From: Myxococcales bacterium
Lineage (GTDB): Bacteria > Myxococcota_A > Polyangia > Polyangiales > JADJMO01
Assembly (NCBI GenBank): GCA_016709545.1
Contig: JADJMO010000006.1
Location: 372,001 to 436,000 of the forward strand
Length of the DNA: 64,000 nucleotides
Direction of reading: 5' to 3'
A program made the translations under genes and the position numbers. Below the pieces are notes generated by a model that had not been told where the DNA came from, made no database searches, and saw only the letters and a list, made by a program, of their open reading frames with translations. This document shows, piece by piece, positions 1 to 8,057 of this stretch. Within the stretch, counting starts at the first letter, position 1; each line of letters opens with the position of its first letter.

Positions 1-1
1 G

Positions 2-76
2 GTCGGCGCGCACTACAACACGCAGGCGCCCAACCTCTCGCGCGGCAAGGCGGGCACGCTGGTGCGACTCTCGTAG
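2..76 (+). CDS. 3' end of an unidentified protein (partial)
   Basis: Only the last 24 codons and a TAG stop lie in the window; the gene enters from the left edge. 23 of 24 third codon positions are G or C, which fits real coding in this genome, and the stop lies one base from the stop of the convergent transposase gene. The C-terminal peptide ends GTLVRLS. Nothing in it identifies a family. Confidence 0.45.
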   Translation, partial: VGAHYNTQAPNLSRGKAGTLVRLS

Positions 77-77
77 G

Positions 78-748
78 TCAGCGCAGACGTGCGCTGCGAC
101 CGCGGCGATACCCGACCGACAGGAGCCACGTGCGCGCGGGGCGATCGACGCGCTCGGGGGCGGTGGGCCCGAAGGCGGACGGGCGATCTCGAGCGCGGCC
201 CAGTCGTCGAACCACGGCGCCGTGGAGCACTCGTCGAGCCACGGGGCGTCGGGCAGGTGGTGGCTGCGGTTCAGGAGCACGTAGCGCAGGACGTTCTTCA
301 CCTCGGTGGGCGTGCGCAGCGCGCGCACGTGCGGCCGGCCGCCGAGCACGCGACCCCGACGCTCCATCACCCGGTTGAGCGCGCGCCCGAGCCGCACGGT
401 GAGCGACCGCAGCGCGAAGACCAGCGCCGCGCGGTCCTGTGCCTCGACGACGAGGTGCAGGTGGTTCCCCTGCACGGTGTAGTGGACCACCCGGAAGCCC
501 TCGCGCTGGATGGCCGCGATCGCCCGCCGGATCGGCCCGAAGCACCGCTCGGCCCGCAGGTTCCACACGTGCTCGGCCATCCGCAGCGTGAGGTGCTGCG
601 GGACCCGCGGCGAGACGGGCGGTCGGGCGCGGTGCGACTCGCTCTCGGGCAGCCGTGGACGCCCCGCTCCCTTGCGGGCCCCACCCCGCCCGCGCGCCTT
701 GGCGGCCGCTGCCGGGCGGTTCCCCGTCAGGTCGAGCGCGAGCTGCAT
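78..748 (-). CDS. REP-associated tyrosine transposase (RAYT), frameshifted
   Basis: Y1-type single-strand transposase related to IS200/IS605 TnpA, of the single-copy RAYT kind that is linked to palindromic REP elements. Starting from ATG at 748 it reads MQLALDLTGN, a basic GGARKGAGRP segment, the metal-binding HUH-like motif GNHLHLVVEA and then RALRTPTEVKNVLRYVL. The frame must shift at the run of five G at 156-160 (plus strand). With one more base the protein continues ERVDRPARTWLLSVGYRR to the stop at 78, and ARTWLLSVGYRR matches PRTWLARVGWRR at the end of the second RAYT (13769-14449). The two share the whole domain order but are clearly diverged, so they are paralogues, not recent copies. 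A promoter ends four bases before the ATG. The frameshift is probably a sequencing error. Confidence 0.8.
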
Positions 749-752
749 GGTT

Positions 753-782
753 TGAATATGGCGATGAACATCGTCGGGTCAA
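753..782 (-). promoter_or_regulatory. sigma70-type promoter of the first RAYT, near-leaderless
   Basis: On the minus strand TTGACC (782-777) is followed after 18 bases by TATTCA (758-753), and the ATG lies only four bases further on. Transcription from this promoter would give an mRNA that starts at or inside the start codon. The second RAYT has the same arrangement. The remaining 749-1019 sequence holds no gene that I can support. Confidence 0.5.
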
Positions 783-1019
783 GGGGTCGGGCACCCTCTA
801 CACGTGGGCGAGCCGCGTCTCGTCTTGGTCGGCAATGGGCAACGGCGGTCGAGGTCGATGCAGGCCCGTCCCGCTGGTCGGGCGCCCTTCGCACCGACCT
901 CCAGAGTCGACGCGTTGCCAATCAGGCCGACGACCCGGGATCAGCGACCTGTTGGCGCAGGCCCGTGGACGCTTCCCCCGAGCGCACCGAGGGCAGGCGG
1001 GCTCGCGACGCGCCGCCCC

Positions 1020-2396
1020 TCACAACCGGTCGATGCCCTCGCGCTCCACCAGGGCGAACACCTCGCGCAGGATCTCGACCGCGTTGCGGGCAGTGGCCTC
1101 GTCGAGGGTCATGGCGGGCTGGATGCGGAAGCTCGAGGCGTAGCTCATCGTGAGCAGGCCGCGCTTCAGGCACTCCGTGAAGATGCGGTTGGTGGCGGCC
1201 TTCGAGAGCGGCTCCTTGGTGACCTTGTCCTTCACGAGCTCGATGGAGAGGAACAGGCCGCGACCGCGCACCTGACCCACGAAGCGGTGCTCCGAGAGCG
1301 GCTCCAGCATCGCGAGCAGGGCGGCGCCGACCACCCGCGCGTTCTCGACCAGCTGCTCCTCGTCGATGATGCGCAGCGAGGCGTTGGCCGCCGCCGCCGC
1401 GAGCGGGTTGCCGCCGTAGCTCGACGACGAACCCGAGGGGTTCGACCACGGCTTGGCCTGCGCGACCTCTTCGCGCGCGAGGAGGCCGCTCAGGGGGAAG
1501 CCCCCGCCGAAGGCCTTGCCGAGGGTGACGATGTCCGGCGTCACGCCGCTGTGCTCGATGCCCCAGTAGCGCCCGGTGCGGCCGAAGCCGGTGATCATCT
1601 CGTCGACGATGAGCAGCGCGCCGTGCTCCTTGGCGACCGAGGCGACGGCGGGCAGGAAGTCGTCGGGCGGGATCACGTTGCCGGCGGTGCCCTGCATCGG
1701 CTCGACGAGAAACGCCGCGACCGCGCCGGCCGTGCTGGCCTTGAGCTGCTTGCGACCGAGCTCGACGCACGCGAGTCCGCACGACGGGTGGGTGAGCCCG
1801 ACCGGGCAGCGGTAGCAGTCCGCGTAGGGCAGGAGGTGACTGCCCGGCACCATGGGCCCGAGCGCGTGCTTGAGCGAGGAGCCGTTCACCGAGAGGGTGC
1901 CCATCGTCTTGCCGTGGAAGCCGCCCCAGAAGCCGACCATCTCGTACTTGCCGGTGTGGCACTTGGCGAGGCGCATCGCGCTCTCGACCGCCTCGGAGCC
2001 ACCCGAGTAGAGCTGCAGGCGTCGCACCGGCTTGCCGTCGCGGCCCTTCGGGGCATGGCTCGCGACGCGCTCCAGCAGCTCGACGCGCGGCTCCGAGGTG
2101 AACGAGCCGACCGAGGCCCTGGCCACCTGGGCCTGCAGCGCGGCCACGTACCGTGGGTGCGAGTGGCCGAGGCCGTTGACCCCGATGCCGCCGATGAAGT
2201 CGAGGAACGTGTTGCCGTCGACGCAGGTGACCGTGCTGCCCGCCGCCGTGTCGACCACGATGCCGGCCATGATCGCGAACCCCTGGAGCCCCGGCGCGAG
2301 GTGGGCCTCTTCTCGGGCGCGGAGCGCCTGGCTCTTCGGGCCCGGCACGGCGGTCACGAGCGAGACGGTCTGGTTCTTGGGCTGCGAGTCGTTCAT
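1020..2396 (-). CDS. Class III PLP-dependent aminotransferase
   Basis: Fold-type I, class III (ornithine/4-aminobutyrate type) aminotransferase of 458 residues, a normal length for the family. The PLP-binding Asp is in IVDEMITGFGRTG (about D265) and the Schiff-base Lys is in TLGKAFGGG (about K294). The motif YSGGSEAVESAMRLAK fits the phosphate-binding region. It carries a Cys-containing loop, CYRCPVGLTHPSC (about 194-206), also found in the aminotransferase at 41092-42396. It is the last gene of a four-gene operon and its ATG overlaps the TGA of the GtrA gene (ATGA). The substrate is unknown. The neighbouring oxidoreductase and CDP-alcohol transferase suggest amination of a keto-polyol or keto-sugar rather than amino-acid catabolism. 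Confidence 0.88.
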   Translation of the reverse strand: MNDSQPKNQTVSLVTAVPGPKSQALRAREEAHLAPGLQGFAIMAGIVVDTAAGSTVTCVDGNTFLDFIGGIGVNGLGHSHPRYVAALQAQVARASVGSFTSEPRVELLERVASHAPKGRDGKPVRRLQLYSGGSEAVESAMRLAKCHTGKYEMVGFWGGFHGKTMGTLSVNGSSLKHALGPMVPGSHLLPYADCYRCPVGLTHPSCGLACVELGRKQLKASTAGAVAAFLVEPMQGTAGNVIPPDDFLPAVASVAKEHGALLIVDEMITGFGRTGRYWGIEHSGVTPDIVTLGKAFGGGFPLSGLLAREEVAQAKPWSNPSGSSSSYGGNPLAAAAANASLRIIDEEQLVENARVVGAALLAMLEPLSEHRFVGQVRGRGLFLSIELVKDKVTKEPLSKAATNRIFTECLKRGLLTMSYASSFRIQPAMTLDEATARNAVEILREVFALVEREGIDRL

Positions 2397-2791
2397 CGGT
2401 GCCGGGCTTCTTTGAAGACGAAGTAGCGGTGGAGGGGGAAGTTCCAGAGGAAGCTGATCAGGATGGCGACCACCACGCGGGCGGCGACGTACGGCACGCC
2501 GAGCTTCACGCCGACGTGCACACCGAGCGCGTTCCAGCCGAGGCTCGCCGCGGAGACCACGAGGTAGCGCATCGCCTGGCCGGCGGGAGCCCCTTCCTTG
2601 GCCGCGAAGGTCCAGCTGCGGCCCAAGGTGAAGTTGGTCACCGCGCCCGAGAGCGCGCCGAGCACCGTCGCGAGCACGGGCGAGAGGCGCAGGAGCTCGA
2701 CCAGCGCGATCATCACGCCGAAGTCGACGCCCGTGGCCACGAGCGCGCTGACCTGGTGCTTGCCGAGGAGCGCCCAGCCGCGCGCCGCCAC
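2393..2791 (-). CDS. GtrA-like four-helix membrane protein
   Basis: Small integral membrane protein of 132 residues with four hydrophobic segments and the GtrA pattern. It has an N-terminal helix ending near VDFGVMIALVELL, then GAVTNFTLGRSWTF, a central pair, and a C-terminal FLWNFPLHRYFVF. GtrA proteins are thought to help move lipid-linked sugars across the inner membrane. The start is GTG at 2791, overlapping the TAG of the upstream CDP-alcohol transferase by one base, and the stop overlaps the aminotransferase ATG by four. This tight coupling implies that it acts with the lipid-synthesis genes around it, possibly as a flippase-like subunit; that role is inference. Confidence 0.82.
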   Translation of the reverse strand: MAARGWALLGKHQVSALVATGVDFGVMIALVELLRLSPVLATVLGALSGAVTNFTLGRSWTFAAKEGAPAGQAMRYLVVSAASLGWNALGVHVGVKLGVPYVAARVVVAILISFLWNFPLHRYFVFKEARHR

Positions 2792-3636
2792 TAGCTCGCC
2801 TTCTCGAGGTGCCCCTTCTCGAGGTGCTGCGCGTCGGACGAAACAGGGGGCTGCGCCTTGCCGTCGCGGGCCCGGACGGCGAGGTAGATCAGCCAGAATC
2901 GCCGCGCCGCGGAGGCATTGGCGACGACGGCGATCATGGTGAGCGCGAACAGGAACGGGATGCCGAGCGGCTGCGCGACGCGCGGCGGCAGCTCGACGAA
3001 CTTGACGCTGAGGGCGGCCAGCGAGGTGCCGGTCACCCAGTAGATCGCGCGCTCGTGCCGGCGCATGGCGCCCTTCGGAGGAGCGATCCCCATCGCCTCG
3101 GCCTTGGCGGTCGAGTAGCTGATCATGAACGAGCCGTGCATGGCGCCGAGGGCCACGATCATCCAGGGCAGCTGGTTGCGGTAGAGCACCACTGCGCCCG
3201 CGAGCATGGCGAACTCGGTGTAGCGATCGACGGCCGCGTCGAACACCTCGCCGGCTTCGGACGACGTGCCGAGCATGCGGGCCACGATGCCATCGAGCGC
3301 GTCGCTCACCACCGAGCAGAGGCCGAGCACGGCCGCGGCGCCGAACCACCCGAAGGCGAGCGCCACGGCGGCGAGCAGGCCGAACACCAGCGACCACCAG
3401 GTGATCACGTTGGCCGACATGCCGAGCGCGCGCAGGAGCCGGGCGAACGGCTGCATGGCCCAGTACCCCATCTCGACGAGCCACGACGAGACGAACTTGC
3501 TGTTGCCGACCTGCTCCACGCGGTCGAACTGCGCGCGCCCGCGGCGCAGGGTGCGCACGCCGTAGAGCACGGCCACCCCGGCCGCGCCCACGACCATCGC
3601 CCCGCCGAGGAGGAGGTCCGGGGGCGGGGTGTTCAC
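2791..3636 (-). CDS. CDP-alcohol phosphatidyltransferase family protein
   Basis: Membrane enzyme of 281 residues that should transfer a phosphatidyl (or similar) group from a CDP-activated donor to an alcohol acceptor. The family signature is complete: D112, D115-G116, A119-R120, G129, D133 and D137 in SDALDGIVAR and the following 17 residues. An N-terminal transmembrane helix (about 10-28) precedes an amphipathic stretch, and four or more further helices follow. The start is GTG at 3636, whose GTGA overlaps the TGA of the oxidoreductase; no better start lies nearby. The acceptor cannot be read from sequence. An inositol-like or amino-polyol acceptor would suit the neighbours. The last 20 residues are hydrophilic and contain a repeated LEKGHLEKAS. 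Confidence 0.87.
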   Translation of the reverse strand: MNTPPPDLLLGGAMVVGAAGVAVLYGVRTLRRGRAQFDRVEQVGNSKFVSSWLVEMGYWAMQPFARLLRALGMSANVITWWSLVFGLLAAVALAFGWFGAAAVLGLCSVVSDALDGIVARMLGTSSEAGEVFDAAVDRYTEFAMLAGAVVLYRNQLPWMIVALGAMHGSFMISYSTAKAEAMGIAPPKGAMRRHERAIYWVTGTSLAALSVKFVELPPRVAQPLGIPFLFALTMIAVVANASAARRFWLIYLAVRARDGKAQPPVSSDAQHLEKGHLEKAS

Positions 3637-4853
3637 CGGGGCGCTCCCCGCTCGGGGAACTGCGCCTCCACGCGGCGCTCGCTCACGCGCCGGCGCGAGG
3701 CGGGGGCCTCCCCACTGGCGTCGACGGCGTCGAGCCAGGTGAGGTCTTCGAGGGGGAGCTCGCGCGACCGATCGCGCGACGACGCGTAGGCAGTCTGGAT
3801 GAGCTGGATGCAGCGGAACGACTCGCGCGCCTCGTGCCCGACGAACTCGTCGCGGGCGATCGCGGCCTTGAACTGGTCGATGACGGCGTCGAACCAGGTG
3901 ACGTGGCTCGCGTCCATCCAGTCGGAGCTGACGGCGCGCTTCTCGAAGCTCCACTCGACGGCGCCCTTGCCGACGTCTTCGCCGTCGACCGCGCGCATGA
4001 CGGCCACCTCGAGGTCGTCGTCCTGCACCGTGATGGCGCCGTGCTCGCCGTGGATCGTGTAGAGCACCTTGCGGACGCCCGCGTTCCAGGTGAGGCGCGC
4101 CGACGCGGTGCCCTCGGGGAAGGTGAGCGTGCAGGAGAAGTCGTCCTCGACCTCGTGCCCCGCGACGGCGAAGTTGCGCTGCAGGGTGGACATCTTGGCG
4201 GTGATGCTGGTCGGGTGCGACGCCATCCACTCGAACGCCAGGTAGAAGCTGTGGCTGCCGTGGTCCATGGCGATGCCGCCACCCGCGACGCGGTGGTCGC
4301 GGCGCCAGTCGCGGTTCCACTCGGTGACGCCCTTGGCGTGCGTGTTGCGGAAGGTCTCGAGGGTGACGAGGCGGACCTTGCCGATGGCGCCCGAGCTCAG
4401 CACCTTGCGCACCGCCTGGATCACCGGCGCGTGCTTGTAGTTGTGGCACGGCATGAACACCCGGCGCGCCTGCTTGGCGTGCAGGAGCATGCGGCGCGCG
4501 GCCTCCGTGGAGACCGCGATGGGCTTCTCGCAGAGCACGTGCAGGCCGCGATCGAGGGCCGCGTGGGTGATCTCCTCGTGGGCGTTGGGCGGCGCGGCGA
4601 TGTCGACGAAGTCGAGGTTGCCGGCCTCCGCCGCGAGCAGGCTCTCGTGGTCGGCGTAGACCCGGATGCCGGGCGGCAGGACGGCCCGCGCCTTCTCACG
4701 GCGGGCCGGACAGCTGTCCGCGACCGCCACGATGGACACGTCTCCGCGATTCGCCGCGCGCGACAACCAGGCAGGCAGGTGGCCGCGCTCGGAGATGAAC
4801 CCGTAGCCGACCACCGCCCCGCGCAGACCGTTCGACCGGTTTTGCATCGTCAT
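3633..4853 (-). CDS. Gfo/Idh/MocA family oxidoreductase
   Basis: NAD(P)-dependent polyol or sugar dehydrogenase of 406 residues. An N-terminal Rossmann motif GAVVGYGFIS (about 12-21) is followed by VAVADSC, the family hallmark EKP at about 109-111 (CEKPIAVS), and a C-terminal substrate domain with GGGIAMDHGSHSFYLA. That stretch carries the conserved Asp and His expected in the active site. The ATG at 4853 was chosen over the one two codons later because GGAACTGGG lies just upstream. It is the first gene of the operon that continues with CDP-alcohol transferase, GtrA and aminotransferase, all with overlapping stop and start codons. Members of this family oxidise inositols, glucose or UDP-sugars; which applies here is not visible. 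The 159 bases up to the divergent gene at 5013 show no clear promoter. Confidence 0.88.
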   Translation of the reverse strand: MTMQNRSNGLRGAVVGYGFISERGHLPAWLSRAANRGDVSIVAVADSCPARREKARAVLPPGIRVYADHESLLAAEAGNLDFVDIAAPPNAHEEITHAALDRGLHVLCEKPIAVSTEAARRMLLHAKQARRVFMPCHNYKHAPVIQAVRKVLSSGAIGKVRLVTLETFRNTHAKGVTEWNRDWRRDHRVAGGGIAMDHGSHSFYLAFEWMASHPTSITAKMSTLQRNFAVAGHEVEDDFSCTLTFPEGTASARLTWNAGVRKVLYTIHGEHGAITVQDDDLEVAVMRAVDGEDVGKGAVEWSFEKRAVSSDWMDASHVTWFDAVIDQFKAAIARDEFVGHEARESFRCIQLIQTAYASSRDRSRELPLEDLTWLDAVDASGEAPASRRRVSERRVEAQFPERGAPR

Positions 4854-5012
4854 CCCAGTTCCTTCGAAGATCCCCCTGGACATGCCTGCGATGCCAACGG
4901 CGGGCCAAAGATGCAGACAATGAGTCCGGGCGCGGTTCCTACCACGATCGGTCGGTCTCGGGGCAGCGGTCGCGGTTGACGACTGCGTCCGAAATGCCGC
5001 ACACCTCCGCCG

Positions 5013-7496
5013 ATGCACGAGCCCCGAGGAGCCGGCCCTGGACCCCGAACCCGAGCCTTCGTCGCCTGGGCGATCCGCCACGGACGTTTGCTGTGGGTCC
5101 TGGCCGTCCTCCTCGCCGTTCCGGCCACGATCCGCATGGTCCGGCTGTACATGCACCTCAACAGCGAGCTCGACGCGCTCTTGCCGCCCAAGGCCCCGAG
5201 CGTGGTGGCCATCCAGGAACTCCGTGCTCGGATGCCGGGCCTCCAGTACCTCGGAGTCATTGTCGACACCGGGGACGCGACCAAGCTCCCAGCCGGCGAG
5301 AAACTCCTCGACGATCTGGGTGCGAAGATCGCTACCTACCCGAAAGACCTGGTCCGGTCGGTACGCACGGGCGTGAAGGAGGAACGGGCCTTCCTGGAGA
5401 AGAACGCTCCCCTGTACGTCGAGCTACCCGATCTCGTGACCATTCGTTCGCGTCTCGAGGCCCGCAAGGAGTGGGAGGCGGGCAAGGCGATGGGGGTCTC
5501 CCTGGACGACACGGATCCCGCGCCCTCGGTGGACTTCTCGGACCTCGAGAAGAAGTACCAGGACAAGTCCGGCGACCGGGGGCGGTTCCCCGACGATCGG
5601 TTCTCGAGCAAGGAGCTGCACGTGAGCCTCCTCCTGGTGGAGGTCGGCAGCTTCTCGACCGGCGCCGGCGCGGCGGAGCTGCTGGCCCGCGTGCAGGCCG
5701 ACCTCGCCTCGCTCGGCGGCCCCGAGAAGTACGGTCCAGGCCTCAAGGTCGGTTACACGGGCGACGTCGCGGTGAACGTCGAGGAGCTCTCGGCGCTGGT
5801 CACCGACCTCGGCGTCTCCTCGATCCTGGTGGTGGTCGCGGTGCTCGCCGTGCTGCTGATCTTCTTCCGCTGGTGGCGGAGCCTGCCGCTCCTGTTCCTG
5901 CCGCTGCTGCTCGCCACGATCTGCACGTTCGGCCTGGTCACGCTGCCCCCGTTCCGGATCAACGAGCTCAACTCCAACACCGCGTTCCTCGGGTCGATCA
6001 TCGTCGGCAACGGCATCAACTTCGGCATCGTCCTCGTCGCGCGCTACGTCGAGGCGCGGCGCGCGGGGGCCTCCGTGGACGACGCGCTCGTGACCTCGTC
6101 GTGGGGCGCGCGGGTCGGCACGCTCTCGGCAGCGCTGGCCGCGGGCGTCGCCTACGGGTCGCTGATGATCACCGGCTTCCGCGGCTTCCGGCAGTTCGGG
6201 ATCATCGGTGCGATCGGCATGGTGCTCGCCTGGAGCTTCGCCTTCGTGCTCACCCCCTCGCTCACGCGCGTCCTCGACCGCGACGCCACCACCGCGCCGC
6301 GCAAGCGACCGGAGGGCGCGGGGCTCATGGCGCTCGTCGCCCGCTTCGTGCGGCGCTTCCCGGTGCCGATCACGGTGTTCGCGCTGGTGGTCACCGCGGC
6401 CGCCGGCTTCGCCGTGCGCAAGCTCGATCGGTCGCGGCTCGAGACCGACTTCTCCCGCCTCCGTCGCGCCGACACGTTCGTGCGCGGCGAGGGCTTCTGG
6501 GGCCGCAAGATGGACGCGCTCCTCGGCCGCTACCTCTCGCCGACGGTGATCCTCACCGACAAGCCCGAGGACGCGCGCAAGGTCGAGCGCTCCCTCCGCG
6601 AGGCCGTGAAGGTCGCGCCCCTCTCCGACATCGCCAGCTCCGTGGTGGGCATGGACGACGTGCTGCCGCGCGAGCAAGAAGAGAAGCTCGCCGAGGTGAA
6701 GAAGATCAAGGCCGTGCTCACGCCGCGCGTGCTCGCCTCGCTCGACGACAAGCAGAAGAAGGTCGTCGATCGGTTCCTCGGTCACGACCTCGTCGCCCTG
6801 CGCCCGCTGGACCTGCCGAGCACGTTCAGCGCCGGTCTGCGCGAGAACGACGGCACCATGGACAAGGCGGTCTTGTTCTATCCGCGCCCGAGCGACCTCC
6901 TGTGGAAGGGTGAGGCGCTCTCCGCGCTCTCGCGCGCCCTCCGCGACGCGGCGAAGAAGGACATCGAAGGGCCTCCGCCGCGCGTGGCCGGGTCGCTCGT
7001 GCTCTCGTCGGACATCGTCGAGTCGATCTCGCGCGACGGCGTCGTCGCCACCATCACGGCGCTCTCGGGGGTGATCCTCGTCGTGCTGCTGCTGTTCCGC
7101 CGCAGCCTCTCCACGGTGTACGTGATCGGCTCGCTCTGCGTCGGGGTGCTCTGGCTCGCGGCAGCGACGCTCGCGATGGGCGTGAAGATCAACTTCGCGA
7201 ACTTCATCGCCCTGCCGATCACCTTCGGCATCGGCGTCGACTACGCCGTCAACGTCGTCGCGCGCTGGGACCAGGACGGCCGCGGCGACGTCAGCGGGGC
7301 GATCGTCTCGACCGGCGGCGCGGTGGGCCTCTGCTCGATGACCACCATCATCGGGTACTCGTCGCTCCTGCTCGCCGAGAACCGCGCGCTGTTCTCGTTC
7401 GGGCTCGTCGCGGTGCTCGGCGAGGTGTGTTGCCTGTTCACCGCGGTCGTCGCGCTGCCCGCGGTGCTCCTGGCCCTGGGCAAGAAGGCTACTTGA
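5013..7496 (+). CDS. MMPL/RND-superfamily transporter
   Basis: Inner-membrane exporter of 827 residues with the duplicated RND layout: one helix, a large extracytoplasmic loop, five helices, then the same again (12 helices in all). The second half contains FIALPITFGIGVDYAVNV and the first half FLGSIIVGNGINFGIVLV, equivalent segments of the two repeats. Length and layout resemble the hopanoid (HpnN-like) and mycobacterial lipid exporters, and proteins of this kind usually move lipids or hydrophobic compounds outward, powered by the proton gradient. It is divergent from the lipid operon at 1020-4853, which makes a lipid substrate plausible but unproven. The 3' end overlaps the convergent pgpA by eight bases. 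Confidence 0.85.
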   Translation: MHEPRGAGPGPRTRAFVAWAIRHGRLLWVLAVLLAVPATIRMVRLYMHLNSELDALLPPKAPSVVAIQELRARMPGLQYLGVIVDTGDATKLPAGEKLLDDLGAKIATYPKDLVRSVRTGVKEERAFLEKNAPLYVELPDLVTIRSRLEARKEWEAGKAMGVSLDDTDPAPSVDFSDLEKKYQDKSGDRGRFPDDRFSSKELHVSLLLVEVGSFSTGAGAAELLARVQADLASLGGPEKYGPGLKVGYTGDVAVNVEELSALVTDLGVSSILVVVAVLAVLLIFFRWWRSLPLLFLPLLLATICTFGLVTLPPFRINELNSNTAFLGSIIVGNGINFGIVLVARYVEARRAGASVDDALVTSSWGARVGTLSAALAAGVAYGSLMITGFRGFRQFGIIGAIGMVLAWSFAFVLTPSLTRVLDRDATTAPRKRPEGAGLMALVARFVRRFPVPITVFALVVTAAAGFAVRKLDRSRLETDFSRLRRADTFVRGEGFWGRKMDALLGRYLSPTVILTDKPEDARKVERSLREAVKVAPLSDIASSVVGMDDVLPREQEEKLAEVKKIKAVLTPRVLASLDDKQKKVVDRFLGHDLVALRPLDLPSTFSAGLRENDGTMDKAVLFYPRPSDLLWKGEALSALSRALRDAAKKDIEGPPPRVAGSLVLSSDIVESISRDGVVATITALSGVILVVLLLFRRSLSTVYVIGSLCVGVLWLAAATLAMGVKINFANFIALPITFGIGVDYAVNVVARWDQDGRGDVSGAIVSTGGAVGLCSMTTIIGYSSLLLAENRALFSFGLVAVLGEVCCLFTAVVALPAVLLALGKKAT

Positions 7497-8016
7497 GCCA
7501 GCCGATGCGCTGGGCGCCGTAGAGCAGCACCGCCGCCCACAGGCCCGCGACGACGTCGTCGAGCATGACGCCCCACCCCGACGGCAGCCGCTTCTCGGCG
7601 AGCCGCGCGGGGAAGGGCTTGAACTGATCGAAGATCCGGAACAGCACGAAGCCCGCCAGCGTGCCCTTCCAGCCGACGGGGCAGCCGAGCCACGCGATCA
7701 GCACGCCGGCCACCTCGTCGATGCAGACGATCTGCGGGTCCTTGGTGCCGATGCGCGCGCACTCCGAGGAGGCCGACCAGATGCCGACGACGGTGACGAC
7801 GATGGCCGCAACGGCCACGGGCACGAGGCCGTGGGGACGCAGCAGCAGGTAGAGCGGGATGGCGCCGACGGTGCCCGCGGTGCCCGGCGCGCCCGGAAAA
7901 TGGCCGCACCCGAACCACACCGACAGCACGTGGGCCACCCATTCCTTCGCGCCTTCGGGTCTGCGGGGTCGGTCGGCCACGCCCGCCGGATAGCACCGAG
8001 TGCGGAGTGCGCGCAC
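7489..8016 (-). CDS. pgpA: Phosphatidylglycerophosphatase A
   Basis: Inner-membrane phosphatase that removes the terminal phosphate from phosphatidylglycerophosphate to make phosphatidylglycerol. The family motifs are all present: GCGHFPGAPGTAGT, CIDEVAG, FRIFDQFKP and DDVVAG, with several hydrophobic helices between them. The ATG at 8016 gives 175 residues. A GTG at 7980 would give a 163-residue protein closer to the usual PgpA length and is a fair alternative. It is another phospholipid gene close to the head-group operon. Confidence 0.9.
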   Translation of the reverse strand: MRALRTRCYPAGVADRPRRPEGAKEWVAHVLSVWFGCGHFPGAPGTAGTVGAIPLYLLLRPHGLVPVAVAAIVVTVVGIWSASSECARIGTKDPQIVCIDEVAGVLIAWLGCPVGWKGTLAGFVLFRIFDQFKPFPARLAEKRLPSGWGVMLDDVVAGLWAAVLLYGAQRIGWLK

Positions 8017-8057
8017 CCGTCACGGCGGAGGCAGCGCGCGTTTGCTAGCCTTGCGGG

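Noticed and set aside
1..77. RAYT reading frame running off the left edge
   Set aside because: The C-terminal match to the second RAYT appears in another frame after a run-length change at 156-160 and stops at 78; the edge frame has non-coding codon use.
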